Shown here: one piece after another, positions 8,060-15,515 of the stretch
Layout: each line of letters opens with the position of its first letter
Position numbering within the stretch: the first letter of the stretch is position 1
From: Bacteroidales bacterium
GTDB lineage: Bacteria; Bacteroidota; Bacteroidia; Bacteroidales; WCHB1-69
Direction: 5' to 3'
Length of the DNA: 64,000 nt
Assembly (NCBI GenBank): GCA_017535665.1
Contig: JAFXTS010000005.1
Coordinates: 62,001-126,000 of the forward strand
Notes under the pieces: generated by a model
Databases searched by the model: none
Seen by the model: only the letters and a program-made list of their open reading frames with translations
Told to the model about the DNA's origin: nothing
Translations under genes and position numbers: made by a program

Positions 8060-9478
8060 CTATTCCCTGACCACCTTGACCGTTTCAACGCCTTCGTTGG
8101 ATATTATCCGAAGCAGATAAGTACCAGAAGAATAGTTAGATAAGTCAACCGAAAAGTCTTCTTCACTTACTCTCTGCTGGAAGAGCAGTTTCCCAAATAG
8201 GTCGAATACCTGCACCTCTACCACGGACTGTCCTTCCGTCTGTACGTGTACGATACTACTGGTGGGGTTGGGGTATGCCATGATTTTTCTCTCGCTATTC
8301 TCGCCAATAGCTTGGGGCAATTCCGGACCACGGATGCCAATGATGATGGCATGGTTGCTGTTGAAACCGTATGAACTGCAGTTGGTTAGCGCATAATAAC
8401 CGTTCTGCTGTCCGCCCCATCCCCAGTTGAAATGGAAATAGTTGTCGTCTTGGTAGCCATCGCAAGTCCATACATGCCCACCATAGTTCCCGCTTCCTCC
8501 ATACATGAAGGGCGCCCCTTCGTCGAGTTCGTTTTTCAAATAATTCAGCCATGTAGTGGTGGACATACTACCGCGTTCAATGTATTGTATGGTAGTGGGA
8601 TAGCGAAAGTAGGTGGAGAGAGCCGACACAATGTTGTTGGAATTGGCTACGCTCGCAGACGGTCCATAATTCATGTTGACCGCTACGCCACAATGGTACA
8701 GCAATGTGGCAATCGCCTCCACACAACTATCCGGATGATAGGTGGTTACAAGTCGGTCGGGCATATTCTCGTAATGGTAGGTCGTCGCCCAAAAGTTAGC
8801 CGAAAGAGTACCGTAGTTGCTGCTATAAGAATGGCTTCCACTGCCCGTAGTGGGAAAACGCCAATAGCGCATCACCTGTCCCATGACAATCGCGCCACAC
8901 CCTACCGCCACATGGCCGCCATAGACTGAGTTGCCCGTGGCATCAGCGGGACAGAGGTTGTTGTAATATTTCGTCTGGTTCCACTGGTTGTTGCCAAGCA
9001 ACGGCCCTACGACCACCTCTCCATCTTTGGGTGAAAGGACATTGCCAGAAAGTAATGCTTCCCATTGTTGGGTGATAGCTGTGCTCTTATACGATTGGTT
9101 ATCAATAATATATTGAATTTCTTGAGTATAACTATCCAAGAAAAATTGTATGTGGGCGGGGATGTTTTCGGTGACAAAGGTGCCTTCATCTGAAAAGGCC
9201 AGAATCGGTTGCACACGGTCATCGCCCGCAACGATGACAAAGCCGTCAGGCTCGAAATTCACGACATAGAAACTGGGGGCTGAGCCATTCTCTCCACGCA
9301 GCAGGGGAGCGGTATAAGCCACTGTGGGAGTGAGCGATTCGGGTGCGTGGTGGTATTTTTGAGCAAAAAAGTGGGAGGCAATGGTACAGGCTGTAGTGGC
9401 ATCCACCGACTTAGCGGATAGGCTGCCCGACAACAGGGTTGCCAATAGGAATGTTATGCAGATTCTCAATTTCATCAT
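8060..9478 (-). CDS. C10 family (streptopain-like) cysteine peptidase with T9SS sorting domain
   Basis: This is a secreted papain-fold peptidase of 472 residues. It has a signal peptide (LRICITFLLATLLSGSLSA), an inhibitory Spi-like propeptide (about residues 25-150) and a catalytic domain with Cys194 in the motif VAVGCGA and His335 in GGHVWTCDGY. The Asn/Trp region NWGWGGQQNGYYAL follows. The last ~75 residues form a type A Por secretion sorting domain (AYPNPTSS ... GTYLLRI). The layout resembles Prevotella interpain and the PrtT-like peptidases of Porphyromonas. It is expected to be exported by T9SS and either anchored or released. It follows the glycosyltransferase gene on the same strand. 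Confidence 0.93.
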   Translation of the reverse strand: MMKLRICITFLLATLLSGSLSAKSVDATTACTIASHFFAQKYHHAPESLTPTVAYTAPLLRGENGSAPSFYVVNFEPDGFVIVAGDDRVQPILAFSDEGTFVTENIPAHIQFFLDSYTQEIQYIIDNQSYKSTAITQQWEALLSGNVLSPKDGEVVVGPLLGNNQWNQTKYYNNLCPADATGNSVYGGHVAVGCGAIVMGQVMRYWRFPTTGSGSHSYSSNYGTLSANFWATTYHYENMPDRLVTTYHPDSCVEAIATLLYHCGVAVNMNYGPSASVANSNNIVSALSTYFRYPTTIQYIERGSMSTTTWLNYLKNELDEGAPFMYGGSGNYGGHVWTCDGYQDDNYFHFNWGWGGQQNGYYALTNCSSYGFNSNHAIIIGIRGPELPQAIGENSERKIMAYPNPTSSIVHVQTEGQSVVEVQVFDLFGKLLFQQRVSEEDFSVDLSNYSSGTYLLRIISNEGVETVKVVRE

Positions 9479-9525
9479 CTAATTTTTTTTTATAAATCGT
9501 TGTATATAAATGTTTTGGAATAACG

Positions 9526-10638
9526 CTATTTCAAGTAAATCGCTCGTAACTTCTCTTCCTCGCGCTCCCAGCAGTACTGTTCGGCCGCCCGCTCCGTCGC
9601 TACCTTGCAGGAGGCGTACAACTCTTTGTCGTTCAATAACTTGTTGATGGCCGCAGCGATGGCTGCCGGCGTATGCTCCGCCACCACCAGCCCCACGCCG
9701 CTCCCTCTCACTACCGCCGCCATCTCCGGCAGGTCGCTCACCACACAAGGAATCCCCGCCTTGATGTAGTCGAACAGCTTGTTGGGCAGACAGTACCGGT
9801 AGTTGAGGTTGGTGTCCTTCTCCAACGAACAGCCGAGGTCGCACAACGCCGTGTAGTTGGCCAACTCCGCGGGCGTCACTCTGGGAATAAAATGTACTTT
9901 ATCTTTCAGCAACTCTCTTTGTGTCAGTTCTTTGAGTTGCGGCACAACGTCACCGCTACCGATGATGAGCAACTGGGCGTTAGGAACCATTTTCATCGCT
10001 AAAATCAGCTCTTCGGCACCACGGTCGCGGTTGATGGCTCCCTGCATCACAATCAGCTTGCAGTCAGTGGGCAAGCCTAACTCTTCTCGGCTCTTCGTGA
10101 TGGGGAATCGCTGTCGGTTGGGCACGTTGCGCACCACATTCACCTTCTCTTTTCGTGGATATTCTTGGTCGTAAAGATGTGCTATAGAATCACATACGGT
10201 CATCACGTCAGTAAGGTGTGGGAAGCAGCGTTTCTCGATGCGCCGCCAGAATTTCTGTACCCGAGGACGTCCGTTCAACTCTGGCACCCCGCAGAAATAT
10301 TCGTGACTGTCGTACACCAGCCGCTTCCGTTTCAGTCGGCTGATGAGAAAGTTGGGATAAAGCGTGTCTAAGTCATTGGATACCAGTATGTCGCAACGAT
10401 GAAACAGCAGGAAAAAGAAGAGCCGGAAATTCAGTTCCGCATAGAAAAGAAATCCTTTTTTGAACAACAGTCGCAGCCGCCGTGTGGCGTAGGTGCGCGG
10501 TTGTAGGGCAGGGGAGTTGGGCAATTTTCTTCCCACCAGCAAGACGTTAAACCCCATATTAACCAGCGAGTTGCATACTTTATCTACCCGTTGGTCGCTG
10601 TAGAGGTCGTTGCTGACAGAAACAATAACGCGTTGCAA
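9526..10638 (-). CDS. Glycosyltransferase family 4-like
   Basis: This 370-residue protein has two Rossmann-like halves: an N-terminal acceptor domain (start QRVIVSVSNDLYSDQRVDK) and a C-terminal nucleotide-sugar domain containing LIVMQGAINRDRGAEELI and the GT-B signature region LPNKLFDYIKAGIPCVVSDLPEM with the Glu needed for donor binding. It probably adds a sugar to a surface polysaccharide or glycolipid from the cytoplasmic side; donor and acceptor are not readable. It starts three bases after the kamE stop, an odd partner for a lysine-fermentation gene. No other polysaccharide-synthesis gene is nearby. Confidence 0.87.
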   Translation of the reverse strand: MQRVIVSVSNDLYSDQRVDKVCNSLVNMGFNVLLVGRKLPNSPALQPRTYATRRLRLLFKKGFLFYAELNFRLFFFLLFHRCDILVSNDLDTLYPNFLISRLKRKRLVYDSHEYFCGVPELNGRPRVQKFWRRIEKRCFPHLTDVMTVCDSIAHLYDQEYPRKEKVNVVRNVPNRQRFPITKSREELGLPTDCKLIVMQGAINRDRGAEELILAMKMVPNAQLLIIGSGDVVPQLKELTQRELLKDKVHFIPRVTPAELANYTALCDLGCSLEKDTNLNYRYCLPNKLFDYIKAGIPCVVSDLPEMAAVVRGSGVGLVVAEHTPAAIAAAINKLLNDKELYASCKVATERAAEQYCWEREEEKLRAIYLK

Positions 10639-10641
10639 ATC

Positions 10642-11433
10642 TTAATGATGGTTGAGACGGCGATCCAGTTCTTGTGCCACGTAGGAGGCTACATCATCGG
10701 CGTAAGAGCCGCTGCCGAAACCGGCGTCATAGCCCAGTTCCTGTGCCAACTCGTGCGAGATACGCGGGCCGCCGCATACCAGGATGACCTTGTCGCGCAA
10801 ACCTTCGGCCTCGAGCATCTCCACCAGCTCGGTGAGGTTCTTGATGTGAACATCCTTCTGTGTTACGGTTTGCGACACCAACAGCACGTCAGCTTTCATT
10901 TCGATAGCCTTCGCGATGAACTCCTCATTCGGCACCTGGCTGCCCATGTTGAGCGTTTCAAACATTTCGTAACGCTCTATGCCATAGTGGCCAGCATAGC
11001 CTTTCATATTCATGATGGCGTCAATGCCAACGGTATGGGCATCAGTACCGGTGCTGGCACCGATGACAATAATTTTGCGCCCGATATGTTCGCGGATGTA
11101 CTCGTCGGTTTCGTGCATATCCATCACCGTGGATTCCACCTTGGGTACATGGATGGCGGTATAATCTACCGTGTGTACGGTGGAGCCATAGCAGTTAAAG
11201 AAGGTGAAGCCTTCGGTTAACTCTTTGTAAAACACCACCAACGGGTTCTCAAACCCCATCTTTTTCAGCATCTGTTTGGCAGCTTCTACGGCCTCATCAC
11301 CGCACGGAACCGGCAGCGTGAAACTCAGCTGCACCTTGCCGTCATTCATCGTGTCACCGTAGGGTTTTACTTTCGTTAAGTCTAACGTCTGATCAAAATC
11401 CTTTTGATCCATTGAATACAATCCACCGCTCAT
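10642..11433 (-). CDS. kamE: Lysine 5,6-aminomutase beta subunit, apparently without its alpha partner nearby
   Basis: KamE binds adenosylcobalamin and anchors PLP in the enzyme that moves the terminal amino group of beta-lysine or D-lysine during lysine fermentation. The 263-residue protein has the cobalamin motif DXHXXG (DAHTVG) with the cobalt-ligating His at 133. A lysine at 144 (MNMKGYAGHYG) sits at the same number as the PLP-binding Lys144 of the Clostridium sticklandii enzyme. The sequence looks fully functional. The alpha subunit KamD normally sits directly upstream, but here the upstream neighbour is a LytTR regulator and the downstream one a glycosyltransferase. The gene has its own -7 box at 11480-11487. 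Confidence 0.93.
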   Translation of the reverse strand: MSGGLYSMDQKDFDQTLDLTKVKPYGDTMNDGKVQLSFTLPVPCGDEAVEAAKQMLKKMGFENPLVVFYKELTEGFTFFNCYGSTVHTVDYTAIHVPKVESTVMDMHETDEYIREHIGRKIIVIGASTGTDAHTVGIDAIMNMKGYAGHYGIERYEMFETLNMGSQVPNEEFIAKAIEMKADVLLVSQTVTQKDVHIKNLTELVEMLEAEGLRDKVILVCGGPRISHELAQELGYDAGFGSGSYADDVASYVAQELDRRLNHH

Positions 11434-11479
11434 TCTCTTTCGTATTTAATTATGAAATAATGATTTTAAAATTAGCCTG

Positions 11480-11487
11480 CAAAATTA
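11480..11487 (-). promoter_or_regulatory. -7 box TAATTTTG upstream of kamE
   Basis: The minus strand reads TAATTTTG, 47 bases before the kamE start, showing that kamE is transcribed on its own rather than from an upstream kamD. Confidence 0.6.
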
Positions 11488-11526
11488 CAAAAAAATGAGA
11501 TATGATGGCAGTTTGCTGCGAAAATT

Positions 11527-12405
11527 CTAATTTTCACCCGAAGCAAAGCGCACAATCATGTCTTCGGCGTAGGTTTGCGAGATGGGAATACCGTTGATAT
11601 TATGCTCCATATCAAGGAAAAAACCATCGCTTTCTTTCCTCACTATCTGCACTTTCCGCAAGTTGACGATGTAACTACGATGGCAGCGGGCGAAGCTGTG
11701 CGGGGTTAACTGCTCCTCCACTTTTTTGAAAGTACTGCGCAGCAAAAGACGTTCCACTTTGTCATTCTTTAAATAATAAACAATGGTATAGTTGGAGGCC
11801 GCTTCCGCATAAAGCAGGTTTTCCTGCCGGATGGAGAGTTTGAGTTCGTCTTTGGCGTCGCGCAGATTTATCGTGGTATCGTTGGCGTAGATGGAGAGAG
11901 GTTCCTCAATGGAGAAAGTGTCACTTTTTTTCATTGAGGAGAGTAAATCGTTGATTTTTATATTCTTAATTTTGAGTGCAAAATAGAGATAGGAGAAAGC
12001 ATACGGCAGAATGAGCATGGAGGGAATGAAGACGAAGGCACCCCGCAGGATTTCGTAAAACGAGCGAGTGTCGTGAGCCACAAAAATGGCGAAAGTAGAA
12101 TAGGCAAGGGCCAGGAAAACCACTTCTGCCACTAACCATATTATATATGAAAAGAGAGAGAAACCCTTTTTGCCGTATATAAGGCACATCACACAGCGGC
12201 TCCCCAACAGCAGCAGTGTTGCCGCGATGATGATGATAGCAGAGTAGAGAAACTCTCTCGGCTGGGAGATGCCTTGTGGGATGAATTGAAAAATGGCAAT
12301 GGGGTTATAGACGCACACGAAGACGATGGAGAAGAGCGCGACAAATGCAAGAATCTTGACGTTAGTTGATATTTTCAGTAAATATGAGGGGATATCCCTG
12401 TTCAT
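11527..12405 (-). CDS. Membrane-anchored LytTR transcriptional regulator (copy 1)
   Basis: This 292-residue protein has four predicted membrane helices (about residues 16-36, 52-72, 82-106 and 120-143) followed by a cytoplasmic linker and a C-terminal LytTR DNA-binding domain (residues ~190-285; landmarks FARCHRSYIVNLRKV and GIPISQTYAEDM). It has no receiver domain, so it probably senses a membrane or lipid signal directly. A paralogue with the same topology and the same start (MNxxIPxYL) lies at 45865-46713. Both are divergent from a long-chain acyl-CoA ligase gene, and the spacer here holds three 20-bp-phased direct repeats that are good LytTR site candidates. Confidence 0.9.
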   Translation of the reverse strand: MNRDIPSYLLKISTNVKILAFVALFSIVFVCVYNPIAIFQFIPQGISQPREFLYSAIIIIAATLLLLGSRCVMCLIYGKKGFSLFSYIIWLVAEVVFLALAYSTFAIFVAHDTRSFYEILRGAFVFIPSMLILPYAFSYLYFALKIKNIKINDLLSSMKKSDTFSIEEPLSIYANDTTINLRDAKDELKLSIRQENLLYAEAASNYTIVYYLKNDKVERLLLRSTFKKVEEQLTPHSFARCHRSYIVNLRKVQIVRKESDGFFLDMEHNINGIPISQTYAEDMIVRFASGEN

Positions 12406-12427
12406 TTTCGTGTCATTTTTGGGGCTG

Positions 12428-12435
12428 CAAAATTA
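12428..12435 (-). promoter_or_regulatory. -7 box TAATTTTG of LytTR regulator 1
   Basis: Minus-strand TAATTTTG, 22 bases before the start codon. The surrounding block (GGGGCTGCAAAATTAC on the plus strand) is almost the same in the paralogous locus at 46738-46745. Confidence 0.65.
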
Positions 12436-12470
12436 CTATTTTTTTTGAAATGCGCAATTTGTTCCAAAAT

Positions 12471-12520
12471 TTCGTCCCAAAATGATAAAATTCGTCCCAA
12501 AATGAAAAATTTCGTCCCAA
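12471..12520. promoter_or_regulatory. Triple direct repeat, probable LytTR operator (locus 1)
   Basis: TTCGTCCCAA occurs three times, at 12471, 12491 and 12511, exactly 20 bp apart with AT-rich spacers. LytTR proteins bind direct repeats spaced about two helical turns apart, so this fits well. The third copy begins 57 bp upstream of the -7 box of the acyl-CoA ligase gene, the same distance as in the paralogous locus. Confidence 0.75.
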
Positions 12521-12567
12521 CGACAGGGGTGATGTCACTTAAAAATCAAAATAATGAAAAAAAGTCG

Positions 12568-12575
12568 TTCTTTTG
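12568..12575 (+). promoter_or_regulatory. -7 box TTCTTTTG of acyl-CoA ligase 1
   Basis: A one-mismatch version of TAnnTTTG inside the block GTTCTTTTGCCGCCGA, which is repeated exactly in the paralogous locus. The imperfect box is consistent with a promoter that needs an activator. Confidence 0.6.
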
Positions 12576-12614
12576 CCGCCGATTTCATTAACCGTTAACT
12601 AAATCATTTTACTT

Positions 12615-14384
12615 ATGCAAGAGATTTCAAGATTGTTCGACATCCTGACTCGTTATGAAGAAGTGCATCCGGAGCAGAATGTCGCATTGGCCGCCAAGCG
12701 CGACGGCGTTTGGAAGACCTTTTCTCCGAAAGAGTACAGAACCATTACTGACAATATTAGTTATGCGCTCATGAATCTGGGCATCCAGCCCGGTGACCGT
12801 GTGGGGCTGATTTCCACCAACCGTCCCGAGTGGAACATGATCGACATGGCCATCATGCAGATCGGTGCTATGACGGTGCCGATTTACCCCACCATCAGCG
12901 AGGCCGACTATCGCCATATCATCTCCCATTCGGGAATGCGTATCGTGATTTTGGAAGGCGCTGAGGTGATGAACAAGATCAAAGCCATCCGTTCCGACTG
13001 TCCGGAGCTGGAACGTATCTATACTTTCATCGACCGTCAGGAGTTCCCGTACCTCGACCAGCTGATTGCACTGGGTGAAGCCAACCAGCAGCCCGAGGAG
13101 TTGCAGCGTCGCCGCGATGCCGTCAAACCTGAGGATTGCTCCACCATCATGTACACCTCCGGCACCACTGGCGCGCCGAAGGGGGTGATGCTGTCGCATG
13201 CCAACATTGTGAACCAGCTGCTCAACCTCCGTCAGACTCCCGCTCCGTGGAGCAAGCGCGCGTTCAGCTTCCTGCCGCTCTGCCACGCTTACGAGCGAAT
13301 GCTGGTGTTCTTGTACCAATATCTCGGAATGTCAGTGTATTATGCCCAGAATTTGGGTACGATTGCTGAGAATATCAAGGAGGTGAATCCCACCATGATG
13401 TCGGCAGTGCCGCGCGTGCTGGAGAAATTCTCCGACAAGATTTGGAGCACCAGCAAGAATATGAAACCCATCCCGAAGGCCATCTTCCGCTGGGCTTTCC
13501 GTCTGGCCGAACAGTATCGCATTCAGGATTCGGAGCGCACGTGGTGGTACAACTTCCGCCACAAAATTGCCGACAAACTCATCTATTCCAAGATCCGTAA
13601 AGGAATTGGTGGCAATTTCGACATCATCGTGTCGGGTGCCGCCAGCATCCAGCCGCGTTTGGCTTCGTTCTTCTCCGCCATCGGTATGCCAGTGTTTGAA
13701 GGCTATGGCGCTACGGAAACCTCTCCCGTGATTGCGGTGAGCAGCCGTTTGCCCTACGCCCGCGAGGCCGGTACGGTGGGCTTCCCGCTGCCTGGCGTTG
13801 AGGTGAAGGTGGCTGAAAACGGCGAGGTGCTCTGCCGCGGTCACAATGTGATGATGGGCTATTATAAAGATGAGGAGCGCACCCGCGAGGTCATCGACGC
13901 CGACGGCTGGTTCCATACCGGCGACCTCGGCCGTTGGACCGAACACAACCAGCTGGTGATCACCGGCCGTCTGAAGAGCCTCTTCAAGACCTCTTTCGGA
14001 AAATATGTTAATCCTCAGATGATTGAGGAGAAGTTCTGTGAATCTCCCTTTATTGAAAATATGGTTGTGGTGGGCGAGAACCGCAAGTTCGCCGCCGCCA
14101 TCATCTCTCCCGACTTCGAGTTCTTGAAGAGCTGGTGCCAGCGTCACGATGTGGAATACACCACTCCCGAGGAAATCGTGAAGAACGAGGTGATTGTCAA
14201 GCGTTTCGCCCGCGTGGTGGATGAGTATAACCAACTGTTCGGCGAGACCGAAAAGGTGAAGAAGTTTGAGTTGGCTCCCGAGTCCTGGACGATGAAGAAC
14301 GGACTCATCACCCCGACACTGAAAGTGAAGCGCCATGTGGTGCAGGTCTATTATAAGGATATGATTGAGAGATTGTTCCAATAA
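12615..14384 (+). CDS. Long-chain fatty acid-CoA ligase (AMP-binding)
   Basis: This enzyme activates long-chain fatty acids with ATP and CoA by way of an acyl-adenylate. The 589-residue protein has the P-loop-like motif YTSGTTGAPKGVMLSH (residues ~177-192), the linker and A5 region YGATETSP, the A7 segment WFHTGDLGRW and the A8 hinge ITGRLKSLFKTSFGKYVNP. The length and the insertion before the YGATE motif match bacterial FadD15/ACSL-type ligases. It is divergent from the LytTR regulator at 11527-12405 and preceded by the triple operator. A UUCG-loop terminator follows at 14417. Confidence 0.93.
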   Translation: MQEISRLFDILTRYEEVHPEQNVALAAKRDGVWKTFSPKEYRTITDNISYALMNLGIQPGDRVGLISTNRPEWNMIDMAIMQIGAMTVPIYPTISEADYRHIISHSGMRIVILEGAEVMNKIKAIRSDCPELERIYTFIDRQEFPYLDQLIALGEANQQPEELQRRRDAVKPEDCSTIMYTSGTTGAPKGVMLSHANIVNQLLNLRQTPAPWSKRAFSFLPLCHAYERMLVFLYQYLGMSVYYAQNLGTIAENIKEVNPTMMSAVPRVLEKFSDKIWSTSKNMKPIPKAIFRWAFRLAEQYRIQDSERTWWYNFRHKIADKLIYSKIRKGIGGNFDIIVSGAASIQPRLASFFSAIGMPVFEGYGATETSPVIAVSSRLPYAREAGTVGFPLPGVEVKVAENGEVLCRGHNVMMGYYKDEERTREVIDADGWFHTGDLGRWTEHNQLVITGRLKSLFKTSFGKYVNPQMIEEKFCESPFIENMVVVGENRKFAAAIISPDFEFLKSWCQRHDVEYTTPEEIVKNEVIVKRFARVVDEYNQLFGETEKVKKFELAPESWTMKNGLITPTLKVKRHVVQVYYKDMIERLFQ

Positions 14385-14416
14385 TACCCATATTAGTAAA
14401 ATTTATACAGAATTGA

Positions 14417-14455
14417 CGTGCTGCGAATCTTCGGATTTGTAGCACGTTTGTTTTA
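14417..14455 (+). terminator. Rho-independent terminator after acyl-CoA ligase 1
   Basis: A 13-bp stem with two G-T pairs (CGTGCTGCGAATC / GATTTGTAGCACG), a UUCG tetraloop and a following T-rich run (TTTGTTTTATT). Confidence 0.85.
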
Positions 14456-14464
14456 TTGCCAATC

Positions 14465-14492
14465 GTAAATTGTAAATTGTAAATTGTAAATT
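14465..14492. repeat. Four perfect 7-bp tandem repeats (GTAAATT)
   Basis: GTAAATT is repeated four times without mismatch at 14465, 14472, 14479 and 14486, between the terminator and the promoter of the DUF4476 gene. It is intergenic. Similar short-period AT-rich repeats occur in the purine gene spacers. Confidence 0.85.
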
Positions 14493-14553
14493 ATTAATCA
14501 TCAATACTTTAATACCTCATTCCTAATGGGAGTTGTAATCCAAAATTAATTAG

Positions 14554-14561
14554 TATATTTG
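14554..14561 (+). promoter_or_regulatory. -7 box TATATTTG of the DUF4476 gene
   Basis: Matches TAnnTTTG and lies 91 bases upstream of the ATG, leaving a leader of about 85 bases in which I see no obvious riboswitch. Confidence 0.55.
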
Positions 14562-14652
14562 CACCGTCGTTTTCTCGGATGTTGTCAATGGACTTCGCAG
14601 GGTTCGGGAATACGGTAAGAATTGTAAAATAAAGAAGTCCTTATTATTGAAA

Positions 14653-15453
14653 ATGAGAAAATTTTTCGCATCCATCCTGCTGTGTTTAGGTGCATTGTTC
14701 TCCTTCGCACAGCCACAGTCCGCTTCGTTAGTCATTCAGGCCGACCAACACGAGATGTTTTGGATTTTTGTCAATAATGTCTTGCAGAACAACGACCCGT
14801 CAGAGGCAGTTTTTGTCAACAATCTCACTACGGGCGTTTACAGCATTTCGGTCACGATGAACAACCCCAGTCAAACCTCGATGACCACTCAGATCCAGAC
14901 TCATGAGGGAAAGAATTACTACTCAGTAAGTTTCGACCCTTACTACAATCGCATTACCTTGCGCTGTGTGGATCAGGATGTGCAGATGGCCAACTCAATG
15001 GTGGGTTCGTTTATGCAGATGACCGCCCAAATGAATGCGATGTATGAGGCTGATGTGAACCGTCCGGTAGGACAGCCCGACCCGCACCACCCGCATGGGG
15101 CACCCGTTCCCGCACCCGCTCCCGGCATGGCCCCCCCGCCGCCAGCCCCCGCCGGTCCGATGCCTTGCAACGACCGCGATTTCCACGAAATCAAGATGTT
15201 AGTGGCCAACGAAACTTTTGAGGACAAAAAACTCACCATCGCCAAGCAGGCCACTCAAGCCGAGTGGCTCACCGTGGACCAACTGGCCGAAATCGCCATG
15301 TTGTTCGACTTCGAGAATACCAAACTCGAGTATCTCAAGTTCGCTTACGACTATTGTTTCGACCCCAACAAGTATTACAAACTCAACAAAGTATTTGAGT
15401 TCTCGTATTCCATTGAGGAACTGAACGACTATATTCAGAGCCGTCGTCGCTAA
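14653..15453 (+). CDS. Secreted DUF4476-domain protein
   Basis: This 266-residue protein has a signal peptide (MRKFFASILLCLGALFSFAQ), a beta-rich N-terminal domain, a proline-rich linker (residues ~140-172, many Ala-Pro and Pro-Pro steps) and a helical C-terminal domain starting at PCNDRDFHEIKMLV that matches DUF4476. DUF4476 domains are common in exported Bacteroidota proteins, and their function is unknown. I chose the ATG at 14653 rather than a TTG two codons upstream because it begins a clean signal peptide. The gene stands alone with its own promoter. Confidence 0.82.
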   Translation: MRKFFASILLCLGALFSFAQPQSASLVIQADQHEMFWIFVNNVLQNNDPSEAVFVNNLTTGVYSISVTMNNPSQTSMTTQIQTHEGKNYYSVSFDPYYNRITLRCVDQDVQMANSMVGSFMQMTAQMNAMYEADVNRPVGQPDPHHPHGAPVPAPAPGMAPPPPAPAGPMPCNDRDFHEIKMLVANETFEDKKLTIAKQATQAEWLTVDQLAEIAMLFDFENTKLEYLKFAYDYCFDPNKYYKLNKVFEFSYSIEELNDYIQSRRR

Positions 15454-15489
15454 GTTGTATCGGCGATTTTGTGGGGTGAAATTTTTTTG

Positions 15490-15497
15490 TATATTTG
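15490..15497 (+). promoter_or_regulatory. -7 box TATATTTG of the AGCS symporter
   Basis: Matches TAnnTTTG and ends 18 bases before the ATG at 15516, so the leader is very short. Confidence 0.65.
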
Positions 15498-15515
15498 CAG
15501 CCTAAATATCTCCTC

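Noticed and set aside
12471..12520. Regularly spaced repeats that could be read as a minimal CRISPR array
   Set aside because: Repeats are only 10 bp with 10-bp AT-rich spacers, there are no cas genes, and the same geometry occurs in a paralogous promoter region; an operator explains it better.
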